Shown here: one piece after another, positions 8,727 to 17,956 of the stretch
Layout of the letters: each line of letters begins with the position of its first letter
How positions within the stretch are numbered: the stretch's first letter is position 1
Assembly (NCBI RefSeq): GCF_014698115.1
Contig: NZ_JACJSJ010000028.1
Span: 1 to 64,000 of the forward strand
Source: Nostoc sp. FACHB-973
GTDB lineage: Bacteria > Cyanobacteriota > Cyanobacteriia > Cyanobacteriales > Nostocaceae
Direction: 5' to 3'
DNA: 64,000 nt
Notes under the pieces: generated by a model
What the model saw: the letters and a program-made list of their open reading frames with translations, nothing else
Database searches by the model: none
Told to the model about the DNA's origin: nothing
Position numbers and translations under genes: made by a program

Positions 8727-10107
8727 GAAACACCTTTATAAAAATAATCACCAGAAGGGAAATTGTTAAATTCTCAAAAACCACGTTTGTTTACATAAAA
8801 TACGGAGTGGTACAAGCAAAAAACCCCCCTTAATACCAATTCACTGTCTCGACCCAACGAACTATAAAAAATATAAAAACGCTTTTTTCGCTCACGTACG
8901 TAAGAACACACTGAGTTAAATACTTATCATGAATGGAACATGAATAGAAGACGTAAGTAAAGTTATTTACTAAATCTTCAAATTATGAAATCTTGTTATC
9001 TTTAATACGTTCAAGCTATTTATCAACAAAAGCTTTAAGACACAGGGCATGTATGCTCAAGGGATTTACGCCCTTCTGAAGATTGCAAGGAAGCTTTGGG
9101 CGACGGTCGGGAGCTAGAGATTTAAAACTCTCAAAAAGGGGGAAAATTTGGTGTCTCTCGTCTACGTGCGGTTTGAATCCCCATCTGTTGCCTAGCTTAC
9201 TGCCTCCAGTTTCCGCTGCCTTCTTCGATAATTGGAATTCAGTAGTTTCTCAGGATTTATGAAATTGATTGGTAAAAATGGCAAAAAACTTGCCATTGAA
9301 AGGGCACTATTGTGAAGCTAAGTCTCAATACTCAATTTTTTCGGTATTTTCACCAAAAATACTTATCTGTTAAAGAAATGCATTAGCCTAAAGATAAGTT
9401 ATTCTTATAGGTATACCAGACGCTTTCTATGTAGAATTGTCCTTTACCTTTACATAATCTTTATAAAACTGTAGAAACTCTGTATAAAAAAATTCAGTGT
9501 AACCTCAGGGAAAAATCCAACATTTACTTAGACCTTGTTGAGATTGAGTTGTTATTATTGACAAGGTTATGTTTACCTTAGTTGCCCTGGCAGTTGCTTA
9601 TCCTCGGCCACCGAACCGTGCCTATGGTGGATTGCCCGATTTAGTAATCAACTATACATGCCTGCCTTAAAGGCAAGACTAGAGTAATTGGGAAATTGAG
9701 TTAAAATACAACTGATGTTGCGATCGCTATTTTGGACAGTAATTTTGATATTTATCGACTTGATCGCAAAAAACCTTTTAATCTGGTGTTTTAGGAATGG
9801 CGATCGCTACGTTTATGAATCTGAGAAATAGCGATTTAGAAAATCTTGTGGTGTCAAAATGGGAATTCCGTGCAATTCTCTTAATACCAATAAATCTAGA
9901 TCGCCAGTGACAATTGCTTGACTGCACGTAACCCACCATACAAAGACATAAATTTAATGCCCAGATATCTGACTAGGGATTCCCGCATTTGCCAGAGGGA
10001 GACGCGATCGCTTATAAAAGAAGATAGTTAATAAATTTTCCTCAATTGCCATTTAATGTCAATTGATTTAATAAAAGGTTTCAATATTTTCGAGGGGAGC
10101 ATGGGAT
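8727..10107. other. Long intergenic region upstream of the AlgD-like gene
   Basis: This 1.4 kb stretch has no intact gene of ordinary size. The first 500 bases are AT-rich and should contain the promoter of the dehydrogenase operon. A GC-richer structured segment lies around 9050-9215. A possible 33-codon frame starts at 9569, and a PIN-domain fossil occupies about 9813-9926 on the minus strand. HIP1 sites reappear after about 9720. Confidence 0.6.
9813..9926 (-). pseudogene. C-terminal fragment of a PIN-family toxin
   Basis: The minus strand encodes AIVTGDLDLLVLRELHGI followed by PILTPQDFLNRY and a stop. This is the canonical end of VapC-like PIN-family toxins, with the VTGD metal-binding Asp. 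The upstream part of the protein is not found in frame, so this is a truncated fossil. No partner antitoxin is visible nearby. Confidence 0.7.
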
Positions 10108-10398
10108 ATGGATATGCAAGTCCTGAGAGAACGTGCTGGTCTTAGCCGTGCGGAGGTGGCCTTCAGGCTTGCAATTAGTGAAACGAGTGTTCGCAACTGG
10201 GAAGCTGGGCGTACTGAACCTACAATGACACCAAAAAAATATTTAGATGCTTTGCGTCTGTTCAAATGTACCCCTGAAGAGTTGGCAGCGGCAAGTGAAA
10301 AGTCAATTAATCAGCGACATAAACGCAAACCAGGCAGACCGAGACGCTTTCCAGACAGTCAAGTATCTCAAGTAACTGATTCTCCAGTTTGTAGCTGA
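10108..10398 (+). CDS. Small XRE-type helix-turn-helix regulator with AT-hook-like tail
   Basis: This is a 96-residue DNA-binding protein. Residues about 4-60 form an XRE/Cro-type helix-turn-helix (LRERAGLSRAEVAFRL, then SETSVRNWEAGRTEPT). The C-terminal tail HKRKPGRPRRFP resembles an AT-hook (core GRP flanked by basic residues). A GAGGGGAG ribosome binding site precedes the ATG at 10108; an in-frame ATG at 10114 is an alternative. It stands alone between two large non-coding stretches, so its targets cannot be inferred from context. Confidence 0.8.
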   Translation: MDMQVLRERAGLSRAEVAFRLAISETSVRNWEAGRTEPTMTPKKYLDALRLFKCTPEELAAASEKSINQRHKRKPGRPRRFPDSQVSQVTDSPVCS

Positions 10399-11052
10399 TA
10401 ACTTGCATAGGAAGAATTCAGCAGTCAGAATTATTCTGGATAAAATCTAACTTAGGAGTGTAGATTTATTGATTCGCAACTCCTAATCTAGGGTTCGCTA
10501 GGTATATTCGTAACCTAATGTTTCTCAGGTATTGGTGCGTTAAGCTGATGGTAAAGCAGTACAAGTCAGGCATTTGACCATTAGCTACTCATTCTGCCTC
10601 TGTTATGGAGTTAAAGTTTGACGTTTGATTCTGCTCCAGTGAAGAGAGTTCCGCTTCTACGACTGCTGGAAACATAGGGATTTTGATCTTGGTTGACAAA
10701 CTTTCTCACGCCTGATGTGTCAAAAATCAGCACTGTTACCCGATCTGTTTGATGGCTGGTTTTTGAGACATAATACTACCGTATATTTACGGTAATTGTT
10801 GAATAGGGTAATAACTTTGATATATTTGTCTCGGCAATTAGTCCCTGGTTAGGGGGAAAATAGCAACTAAACAGACAGCACAGGAGATGAGAAATCACAA
10901 ACAATCAACAAAGAAACTTTTTAGCAATTCTTAGGGTTTATGCCTGGGGCGGTTAGTTTAAACAATCCAAACTCTAACTAGTGCGATCGCTCACGGTATT
11001 TGCCACAACCACACGATAAAATTCTAAAACCATAATCGTACTAAAGGTCTAA
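10399..11052. other. Intergenic region before pdhB
   Basis: No gene is visible in this 654-base stretch. A short inverted repeat (TACCGTA ... TACGGTA) lies near 10779-10797, and a HIP1 octamer near 10983. It presumably contains the pdhB promoter. Confidence 0.5.
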
Positions 11053-12036
11053 ATGGCAGAAACACTATTCTTCAACGCCTTGCGTGAAGCCATTGATGAA
11101 GAAATGGCGCGTGACTCCAGCGTATTTGTTCTCGGTGAAGACGTAGGACATTACGGCGGTTCCTACAAAGTTACCAAAGACCTGCACCAAAAGTATGGCG
11201 AACTCCGAATTCTAGACACCCCCATTGCCGAAAACAGCTTTACTGGAATGGCAGTGGGAGCAGCCATGACTGGGTTACGCCCCATCATCGAAGGTATGAA
11301 TATGGGCTTCTTACTCCTGGCGTTCAATCAAATATCCAACAACGCGGGGATGCTGCGCTATACCTCTGGCGGTAACTTCAAAATTCCGATGGTAATTCGC
11401 GGTCCTGGAGGTGTGGGACGGCAGCTAGGGGCTGAACATTCCCAACGGCTAGAAACTTACTTCCAAGCGGTGCCAGGGTTGAAGATTGTTGCCTGTTCCA
11501 CACCCAGAAACGCTAAAGGACTACTAAAATCTGCTATCCGTGATGATAATCCGGTGTTGTTCTTTGAACACGTTTTGCTTTACAACTTAAAAGAAGACTT
11601 ACCAGAAGAAGAATACCTGCTCCCCCTGGATAAAGCCGAAGTTGTGCGTCAAGGTAAAGATGTCACAATTATCACTTATTCCCGGATGCGCCATCATGTG
11701 CTGCAAGCAGTAAAAACCCTTGAAAAACAAGGATACGATCCAGAAGTTATTGATTTAATATCCCTGAAACCATTAGATTTTGATACCATTGGTGCATCAG
11801 TAAGAAAAACCCATAAAGTCATTGTTGTGGAAGAATCCATGCGAACTGCGGGTATAGGAGCAGAAGTCATCGCTTCAATTAACGATCGCTTATTCGATGA
11901 ATTGGATGCCCCAGTACTGCGGCTTTCTTCCCAAGATATCCCCACACCATATAACGGCAATCTGGAGCGACTCACAATTGTCCAGCCAGAGCAAATAGTG
12001 GAAGCTGTGGAAAAAATGGTAGCGTTGCGGGTGTAG
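11053..12036 (+). CDS. pdhB: Pyruvate dehydrogenase E1 component, beta subunit
   Basis: This subunit pairs with the E1 alpha subunit to decarboxylate pyruvate with thiamine diphosphate, feeding acetyl-CoA synthesis. At 327 residues it matches cyanobacterial and plastid E1 beta. Family segments include [18 protein letters not shown] near the N-terminus, the pyrimidine-binding region ending [15 protein letters not shown], and the transketolase C-terminal domain ([11 protein letters not shown], then [15 protein letters not shown]). The alpha subunit is not in the window; separate E1 genes are usual in cyanobacteria. Confidence 0.95.
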   Translation: MAETLFFNALREAIDEEMARDSSVFVLGEDVGHYGGSYKVTKDLHQKYGELRILDTPIAENSFTGMAVGAAMTGLRPIIEGMNMGFLLLAFNQISNNAGMLRYTSGGNFKIPMVIRGPGGVGRQLGAEHSQRLETYFQAVPGLKIVACSTPRNAKGLLKSAIRDDNPVLFFEHVLLYNLKEDLPEEEYLLPLDKAEVVRQGKDVTIITYSRMRHHVLQAVKTLEKQGYDPEVIDLISLKPLDFDTIGASVRKTHKVIVVEESMRTAGIGAEVIASINDRLFDELDAPVLRLSSQDIPTPYNGNLERLTIVQPEQIVEAVEKMVALRV

Positions 12037-12175
12037 GGAGTGGGGAGTAGGGAAGATGAGGGAGATGAGGGGGATGAGGGAGTGTGGGGAGATTATAAAA
12101 AGCTTCCCAACTTCCCACTCTTCCCCCACTCCCCACTGCCCACTCCCCACTGCCGACTCCCCACTTTCCATTCAT
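12037..12175. repeat. GGGAGT/GATGAGG short repeats in inverted arrangement
   Basis: Directly after the pdhB stop lie units of GGGAGTGG and GAGATGAGG. From about 12107 the complementary CCCACTCC-type units follow. The two blocks can pair as a long imperfect hairpin between pdhB and secD. Confidence 0.7.
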
Positions 12176-12225
12176 AACTCCACAAAAGAGCGCTATTATA
12201 GCCTTTGTCAGTTGCGAGTTATGGT

Positions 12226-13635
12226 ATGCAAAGACAGCGATCGCTATTAATCTTGATTTTAGTTCTGGTAATCGCCGCTATCACGGTGATTGCAACAATT
12301 CCGATACCTCTTGGACTTGACTTGCGGGGAGGTTCACAGCTAACAATTCAGGTGAAACCATCAGCGGAAATTCCCAAAATCACCGAACGAGAATTGGAAG
12401 GTGTGAAGAAAGTTGTCGAAGGTCGGATTAATGGTCTGGGTGTTTCTGAGCCAGTGATTCAAACAGTCGGCGCAGATAAAATATTGGTGCAACTCCCAGG
12501 AGTCAATGACCCAGAGCAAGCTGAACGGGTGCTAGGGGGTACGGCACAGTTGGAATTTCGCACCCAAAAGCCGAATACAGAAACTCAACTGTTAGCTTTC
12601 CAAGGATCGCGAGCTGAATTGAAGGCAAAGCAAGAAGAGTTGAGAAAGAGCAGCGATAAAGCGGCAATTGCCAAAAATCAAGAAGATTTAGAGAAAAATA
12701 ATCAAGCGATCGCTGAATTGTTTGAAAGCACCAATCCTCCCCTAATTGGCAAATACCTCAAGGATGCCTATGGCGAACCCACTCAAGGTAACAATTGGAA
12801 TGTTGCCATTCGCTTCGACCAAAAGGGTGGTGAACTGTTTGCCCAACTGACAAAAAACCTTGCCGGTACTGGGCGTAGTATTGGTGTTTTTCTCGACAAT
12901 GAACTGATCAGCGCTCCTACCGTCGGTATAGAATTTGCCGCCACTGGTATTACTGGCGGCTCAGCCGTGATTACAGGCCGATTTACCGCACAACAAGCTA
13001 ATGACTTGGGTGTACAGCTACGGGGTGGCGCATTACCCGTACCAGTGGAAATTGCAGAGATCCGGACTGTTGGGGCAACTTTAGGTAAAGACAGCATCAC
13101 TAGCAGTATTTATGCTGGTATAGGTGGTCTGAGTTTAGTATTAATATTTATGGTGGTGTACTATAGACTACCAGGAGTTATTGCTGATATAGCACTATTG
13201 ATCTACGCCTTGTTGACCTGGGCTACCTTTGCTTTGTTGGGTGTTACCCTGACTCTACCAGGAATTGCTGGTTTTATTCTCAGTATTGGCATGGCGGTGG
13301 ATGCCAATGTGCTAATTTTTGAGCGGACGCGGGAAGAATTGCAAGCAGGTAAATCCCTTTATCGTTCTGTAGAGTCTGGTTTTTACCGTGCCTTTTCCAG
13401 TATTTTAGATGGCAACGTGACTACAGTTATCGCCTGTGCTGCACTATTCTGGCTAGGCGCTGGTTTGGTCAAAGGTTTTGCCCTAACTTTAGCTTTGGGC
13501 GTAGCGGTGAGTATGTTTACAGCAATTACCTGTAGTCGCACCTTGATGTTTTTAGCAATTACAATTCCCGCACTCAAAAAACCAGAACTTTTCTCTCCGA
13601 ACCTGCCAACATCTAATAAGGCAGAGGTGGCCTAA
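12226..13635 (+). CDS. secD: Protein translocase subunit SecD
   Basis: SecD and SecF form a membrane complex that uses the proton gradient to help pull proteins out through SecYEG. The protein has an N-terminal membrane segment (about residues 6-27), then [10 protein letters not shown], a large periplasmic or lumenal domain, and five further membrane segments after about residue 300. The motif [18 protein letters not shown] is characteristic of SecD. I chose the ATG at 12226; a TTG at 12205 would add seven residues. The stop overlaps the secF start by one base (TAATG), indicating coupling. Confidence 0.95.
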   Translation: MQRQRSLLILILVLVIAAITVIATIPIPLGLDLRGGSQLTIQVKPSAEIPKITERELEGVKKVVEGRINGLGVSEPVIQTVGADKILVQLPGVNDPEQAERVLGGTAQLEFRTQKPNTETQLLAFQGSRAELKAKQEELRKSSDKAAIAKNQEDLEKNNQAIAELFESTNPPLIGKYLKDAYGEPTQGNNWNVAIRFDQKGGELFAQLTKNLAGTGRSIGVFLDNELISAPTVGIEFAATGITGGSAVITGRFTAQQANDLGVQLRGGALPVPVEIAEIRTVGATLGKDSITSSIYAGIGGLSLVLIFMVVYYRLPGVIADIALLIYALLTWATFALLGVTLTLPGIAGFILSIGMAVDANVLIFERTREELQAGKSLYRSVESGFYRAFSSILDGNVTTVIACAALFWLGAGLVKGFALTLALGVAVSMFTAITCSRTLMFLAITIPALKKPELFSPNLPTSNKAEVA

Positions 13636-14621
13636 TGAAACTGAGTATTAATAAATCGCGATCGCTGTGGTGGGCTATTTCTAGTGCCATCATCCTGGCT
13701 GGTATCATCTCAATGGTGATTTCTTGGCAAAACCCCGACATCAAAGCACCCCTACGTCCCAGTTTGGATTTTGTCGGTGGTACACGATTGCAGTTTGAAC
13801 GAGATTGCACCAAACCCGGTAACTGCGACCAGCCAATTGATATTAATGTTGTTCGAGAAGTAGCTAAAACTCAGGGACTCGGCGATAGCAGCATCCAAAT
13901 TGTCGCTGACAAAGGCACAGGCGCAGAAAATGGTATATTGATCCGCACAAAAAGCTTGGATCGCAACCAGCGTAGCAACTTGCAAAATGCCTTAAGCGAA
14001 AAAGTCGGTACTTTTGACGAGCAAAAAAATCAATTTGATACCGTTGGACCTACTCTAGGGGCAGAGCTGTTTAGGTCTGGGGTAATAGCTCTGATAGTTT
14101 CGTTTGCGGGTATCATTATTTACTTGAGCTTTCGCTTCCAGCTCGATTATGCGGTGTTTGCGATCGTTGCCCTATTTCATGATGTTGTGATTACGGCAGG
14201 GATTTTTTCGATTTTGGGTTTAGTATTGGGTACTGAAGTCGATAGCTTATTTATCGTTGCTCTACTGACGATTACAGGTTTTTCAGTCAACGATACAGTG
14301 GTGATTTACGATCGCATTCGAGAAACCCTGACAATTAATCCCGACGCTGCGATCGCTGACATTGTGGATGATGCCGTAAACCAAACCCTAGCAAGGTCTA
14401 TCAACACCACCTTAACCACGATGCTATCATTGTTCGCTATCTTTCTGTTTGGGGGAGAAACGCTGAAAAACTTTGCCTTAGCTTTAATTATTGGCTTTAC
14501 CGCCGGTGCTTATTCAAGTATTTTCATCGCCAGTACTCTTTTAACTTTATGGCGAGAACGTAGCGGTCAATCTCAGACAGTAGTTAATGCTGAATCAATT
14601 GATACATCACCTGGTAATTAA
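13635..14621 (+). CDS. secF: Protein translocase subunit SecF
   Basis: This is the partner of SecD, 328 residues long. It has the N-terminal membrane segment followed by [12 protein letters not shown], a periplasmic or lumenal domain and five membrane segments. The SecF-specific motif [16 protein letters not shown] is present. Its ATG overlaps the secD stop codon by one base, so the two are translated as an operon. Confidence 0.95.
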   Translation: MKLSINKSRSLWWAISSAIILAGIISMVISWQNPDIKAPLRPSLDFVGGTRLQFERDCTKPGNCDQPIDINVVREVAKTQGLGDSSIQIVADKGTGAENGILIRTKSLDRNQRSNLQNALSEKVGTFDEQKNQFDTVGPTLGAELFRSGVIALIVSFAGIIIYLSFRFQLDYAVFAIVALFHDVVITAGIFSILGLVLGTEVDSLFIVALLTITGFSVNDTVVIYDRIRETLTINPDAAIADIVDDAVNQTLARSINTTLTTMLSLFAIFLFGGETLKNFALALIIGFTAGAYSSIFIASTLLTLWRERSGQSQTVVNAESIDTSPGN

Positions 14622-14662
14622 TCATTGGGCATTGGCAAAGAATAACTAATGACAAAGGACAA

Positions 14663-15034
14663 ATGACAACTGATCCATCATTTGCTCAACAAGTACAAAG
14701 GCTATACCAACTGACAGTATATGGTAGATGGTTGTTTGTGAGCTGTTTATGGCTGACCATTGCGCCCGTTTGCCTGTGGAATTTACGTACAGAATTTTCT
14801 CTATGGCAACAATATTTTACTTGGGTAGCAGTGCGATATGGACTCTTGTATCATCCACTGTCTACTTTTGGTTTAGCCTTTTGTATTGGGATGACTGCTG
14901 CTGTATTAGTTTGGCAAAGTCGCAATATCTTACTGGGATTACCAGAGCAAGAAAAACAACGTTTAGAAAAACAAGTTTATCGAATACGTCAGCAAGGACC
15001 AACTCATCCCTTATGGAAGTGGGTTTGTTATTGA
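14663..15034 (+). CDS. Hypothetical two-helix membrane protein
   Basis: I do not recognise this 123-residue protein. It has two hydrophobic segments (about residues 23-40 and 66-86) and a charged tail (EQEKQRLEKQVYRIRQQ). A GGAC-containing leader precedes the ATG. It follows secF by 41 bases in the same direction and could be co-transcribed. No conserved catalytic pattern is visible. Confidence 0.6.
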   Translation: MTTDPSFAQQVQRLYQLTVYGRWLFVSCLWLTIAPVCLWNLRTEFSLWQQYFTWVAVRYGLLYHPLSTFGLAFCIGMTAAVLVWQSRNILLGLPEQEKQRLEKQVYRIRQQGPTHPLWKWVCY

Positions 15035-15223
15035 ATATTGTCTTAGCTGATTGACAATGTTGGCGACAATTCATCTCGCCCCTAACCTCAGGGTATAGCG
15101 GAAGCCTTCTTGTGGCATTCAGGTAAAGCCAGAAAATCGTTGCATATACATATACACGTTCAGCAATTTCTAGCAAAATATGACTTAGCAATAGCTAAGA
15201 TACAGCCAAAGTGAGTGCCATAC

Positions 15224-15697
15224 ATGAACAATCCTCAAATTGAATTTAGCGATCGCAAATCTGAAATTGACCTTTACCAACTCCAAGAACTGTTAAACAT
15301 TTCAGCTTTTTGGGCAAAAGGCCGCAGTATTGAGGATTTAAGTATAGCTATTGCCAACAGTGAGCCAGTAATTTCCGTTTGGGATCATGAGAGTGAGCGA
15401 CTTATTGGCTTTGCTAGAGCAACATCTGATGGCATATATCGCGCTACGATTTGGGATGTTGTGATTCATCCAGAGTATCGAAATATTGGTTTGGGAAGCA
15501 ATTTAGTGGAAAATGTTTTGAGCCACCCCCGCATGAGATGGGTTGAGCGCGTTTATTTAATGACTACTCACCAACAGGAATTCTACAAAAAGATTGGTTT
15601 CCAGCCTAATACTACGACTACGATGGTGCTACATAACCTCGCTAACCTTAGTTTGGTTCCTGATACAGAAATTCAGCTTCAAGAATCACCGAAATAG
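15224..15697 (+). CDS. GNAT-family N-acetyltransferase
   Basis: This is a single-domain GCN5-type acetyltransferase. The core is [12 protein letters not shown], then ATIWDVVIHPEYR and the acetyl-CoA loop NIGLGSNLV, followed by FYKKIGFQPN. It is clearly paralogous to the protein at 25069-25620, which shares IGFARATSD and ATIWDVVxHP. I start it at ATG 15224; a GTG at 15215 would add three residues. The substrate is unknown. Confidence 0.88.
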   Translation: MNNPQIEFSDRKSEIDLYQLQELLNISAFWAKGRSIEDLSIAIANSEPVISVWDHESERLIGFARATSDGIYRATIWDVVIHPEYRNIGLGSNLVENVLSHPRMRWVERVYLMTTHQQEFYKKIGFQPNTTTTMVLHNLANLSLVPDTEIQLQESPK

Positions 15698-15751
15698 TCC
15701 TGAGTGAGGAGTTAGGATTAAAAAAGAATGTGACAAATAGACCATTTGTAG

Positions 15752-15771
15752 AGACGCGATTCATCGCGTCT
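15752..15771. repeat. Palindrome AGACGCGAT-TC-ATCGCGTCT
   Basis: Nine-base perfect arms are separated by TC, preceded by GTAG. The same sequence family occurs at 38891-38955, so this is a dispersed repeat. It sits between the convergent GNAT and histidine kinase genes. Confidence 0.7.
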
Positions 15772-15866
15772 TCATCCAATAATGTGTTGCAATCATTAAT
15801 TGAATTGGTATTATTTATTCCCCTTGTCCCCTCATCTCCCCCATCTCCCGACTCCCCACTCCCTAC

Positions 15867-16802
15867 TCACCCCTCAGCACTACTAAATAGGGGAATAGAA
15901 ATTTGTAGTCTGCTGATTTCCTGGGATGGTTCCTTGTCAATTGGAGAAGGCAAGATTTCTAGTTTTCCTCCCAGAACTTCCACCAGAGTCTGATTAATTA
16001 ATAGCCTCATTCCTGGAGAAAGATTAGCGTTCTCTAGCTTCACCTGGCTTGGCTGATCTTCAGATTTTATCAAGTCAATTGGCTCACTCCAAGGTATGGC
16101 ATGGGTTGGTACATCCAGCCAAATATTCACAAAATTACTTTTAGAGACAGTGCTGCTGGAAATATAGATACTGCCTTCTTCCATTTGAGTAATAGCAGTG
16201 TCTATTAAACTGATTAATATTTGGCGGAGCCAGAGATAATCTGCCAAAACATAAATTTCTGGGTCGGCGGGTAACAATTGCAAGGGAAAATTGCGATTTG
16301 CCGCCAGCATATAAGTTAAGTTATAAACCTCCTCCAAAATATTGGCTAAGGGTCTGGGCTGAATATCTAGTTTATTTGTACCATGCTCGGTTCTGGCAAC
16401 ATTGATAATTTCATCCATTAGCTTCAGCAGTTTTAGCGTTCGCTCATGAGCTTGGACAATAAATTCTCGTTCTTCAGCAGGACTTTCACACAGATCTGAC
16501 AAAATTAATTGATGTAAACCAATTAAACCATTGAGAGGCGATCGCAATTCATGGGTTGTCCGCGCCAAAAAACCAGCTTTAAATAGGCTCATCTCCCTTG
16601 CCATTTGGTATGCCAACTGCGTTTGCTGCATTTGTTGCGATATTGATGGCATATCCTGTTGGTCTAATGTCGCTACTGGGGATAAGCTAGATGAAGAGTT
16701 TGGCGATGCCTCCCGCGGGCGTAGCCATCGCGCAAATAATCGACGAAAACCTAGACCTAGTGCTATTCCTGCTCCTAAATATATCCAGTTACTCCAATTC
16801 AT
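15867..16802 (-). CDS. Sensor histidine kinase-like protein with degenerate ATPase domain
   Basis: The 311-residue protein begins with a short membrane anchor (about residues 6-20). A HisKA dimerisation domain follows, with phospho-acceptor H84 in the H-box HELRSPLNGLIG. The C-terminal region has the length of a HATPase domain but lacks recognisable N, G1 and G2 boxes: the N-box position reads LISLIDTAITQMEEG, and no DxGxG is seen. Autophosphorylation is therefore doubtful; it could act as a phosphotransfer or pseudo-kinase partner. No response regulator is adjacent. Confidence 0.8.
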   Translation of the reverse strand: MNWSNWIYLGAGIALGLGFRRLFARWLRPREASPNSSSSLSPVATLDQQDMPSISQQMQQTQLAYQMAREMSLFKAGFLARTTHELRSPLNGLIGLHQLILSDLCESPAEEREFIVQAHERTLKLLKLMDEIINVARTEHGTNKLDIQPRPLANILEEVYNLTYMLAANRNFPLQLLPADPEIYVLADYLWLRQILISLIDTAITQMEEGSIYISSSTVSKSNFVNIWLDVPTHAIPWSEPIDLIKSEDQPSQVKLENANLSPGMRLLINQTLVEVLGGKLEILPSPIDKEPSQEISRLQISIPLFSSAEG

Positions 16803-16900
16803 ATTTTGGCAATTATTAACTTGTTAATTGACCACAACAGCCCAAATTAAAGTTCCGCATTTTTGGGCTGTTGAAGCCAGGGAAACAACATTATAGCTAT

Positions 16901-17509
16901 CTATATCTGGTTCTCATTCAATGAATCTAACTTTATTGCACCTTGCCGTAAAATCTCCCAATTAATCCCCGTCCATTTAGCAACGGTGGAAGGTATACCC
17001 AGTCCCAGCATTTGCTCCTGGGATTCTGTCGTTACCAGAGTCAGAACGTTGGGAAATTGGGCTGTAATCTCTGCCATTCTTTGCAAAGGCGGTTGACCAG
17101 AGAAATTAGCGCTAGTGGTGGCAAGAGGGCCTGTTTGCGCCAAAATAGTTTGAGCGATCGCACTGTTTGGTACTCGAATACCAATTGTTGTAGGGTCAGT
17201 AGGATTCATAATTTTTGGCAGGCGCTGACTTGCTGGTAACACTAATGTCAGCCCTCCTGGCCAATATTTATGTGCTATTTCTTGCCAAATTTTATACTCG
17301 TTCTCATTACCTCTGACATAAGGCCACAAATCCTCAGCACTAGCAGCCATCAAAATCAAAGGTTTGTCTTGACTGCGTTGCTTAGCCGCAAAAATTAATC
17401 CGGCTTTTTCTGGTATCGCCGCCAGTGCGGGAACCGTGTCTGTGGGAAAGCTCACCAAAAGGCCAGCGCGTGCGCCAGCTATGAGGTCTGCGAGGGAAAC
17501 TTGCGTCAT
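16901..17509 (-). CDS. tsaC: L-threonylcarbamoyladenylate synthase (Sua5/YrdC family)
   Basis: It makes threonylcarbamoyl-AMP from threonine, bicarbonate and ATP, the donor for the t6A37 modification of ANN-decoding tRNAs. The YrdC signature is visible: FPTDTVPALAA near residue 20, KQRSQDKPLILM near 40-51, WPGGLTLVLPAS and GIRVPNSAIAQ in the middle, and PLATTSANFSGQPP. At 202 residues it is the YrdC-only form without the Sua5 C-terminal domain. TsaD of the same pathway is encoded at 28149-29198. Confidence 0.92.
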   Translation of the reverse strand: MTQVSLADLIAGARAGLLVSFPTDTVPALAAIPEKAGLIFAAKQRSQDKPLILMAASAEDLWPYVRGNENEYKIWQEIAHKYWPGGLTLVLPASQRLPKIMNPTDPTTIGIRVPNSAIAQTILAQTGPLATTSANFSGQPPLQRMAEITAQFPNVLTLVTTESQEQMLGLGIPSTVAKWTGINWEILRQGAIKLDSLNENQI

Positions 17510-17956
17510 TTTGCTAGTGTAAAGAATTATATCAATTTACCAAAGTTAGTCTTGTCGGGAATCAAGCTTGCTACTGAATTGACTGAAGAGCAACTAATCC
17601 GATCAAAGACAAATTGGTATTAATTAATTATTAAATTAATCACATTGAGAAAAGAATACAGCATGTATTATGGTAAATTTACTCTGATTAATATTGGAAG
17701 CAAATTTCTTCTCAATAAACATACCGAAATATTAACATGTGGCAGCCAAAGTTACGACTGCTCTAGTTTTTCATGCAATCCAATCGGATTATAGACATGA
17801 TTAAACGTCTTGATTTTAACATCAAAAATCCAGAGTTTCTTCTTATAGCAATTCTTGAGTCAGACAAGGGGCTTAAGCACCTTAATCCATACAAATTTAC
17901 AGGGAATCCGTATTAAGCTCAAAGTTTTTATCTGTCAGAAATTTTAGGAAATAACC
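17510..17956. other. Intergenic region upstream of the CARDB-calpain gene
   Basis: This 447-base AT-rich stretch contains no visible gene. It separates the divergent tsaC and calpain-like genes and should contain both promoters. Confidence 0.5.

Noticed and set aside
9099-9192. tRNA-Leu(TAA)-like arrangement with a 7-base acceptor pairing and a T-arm-like segment
   Set aside because: No D-arm, an 8-base anticodon loop, a mismatch in the T-stem and two extra bases before the acceptor. Not a functional tRNA.
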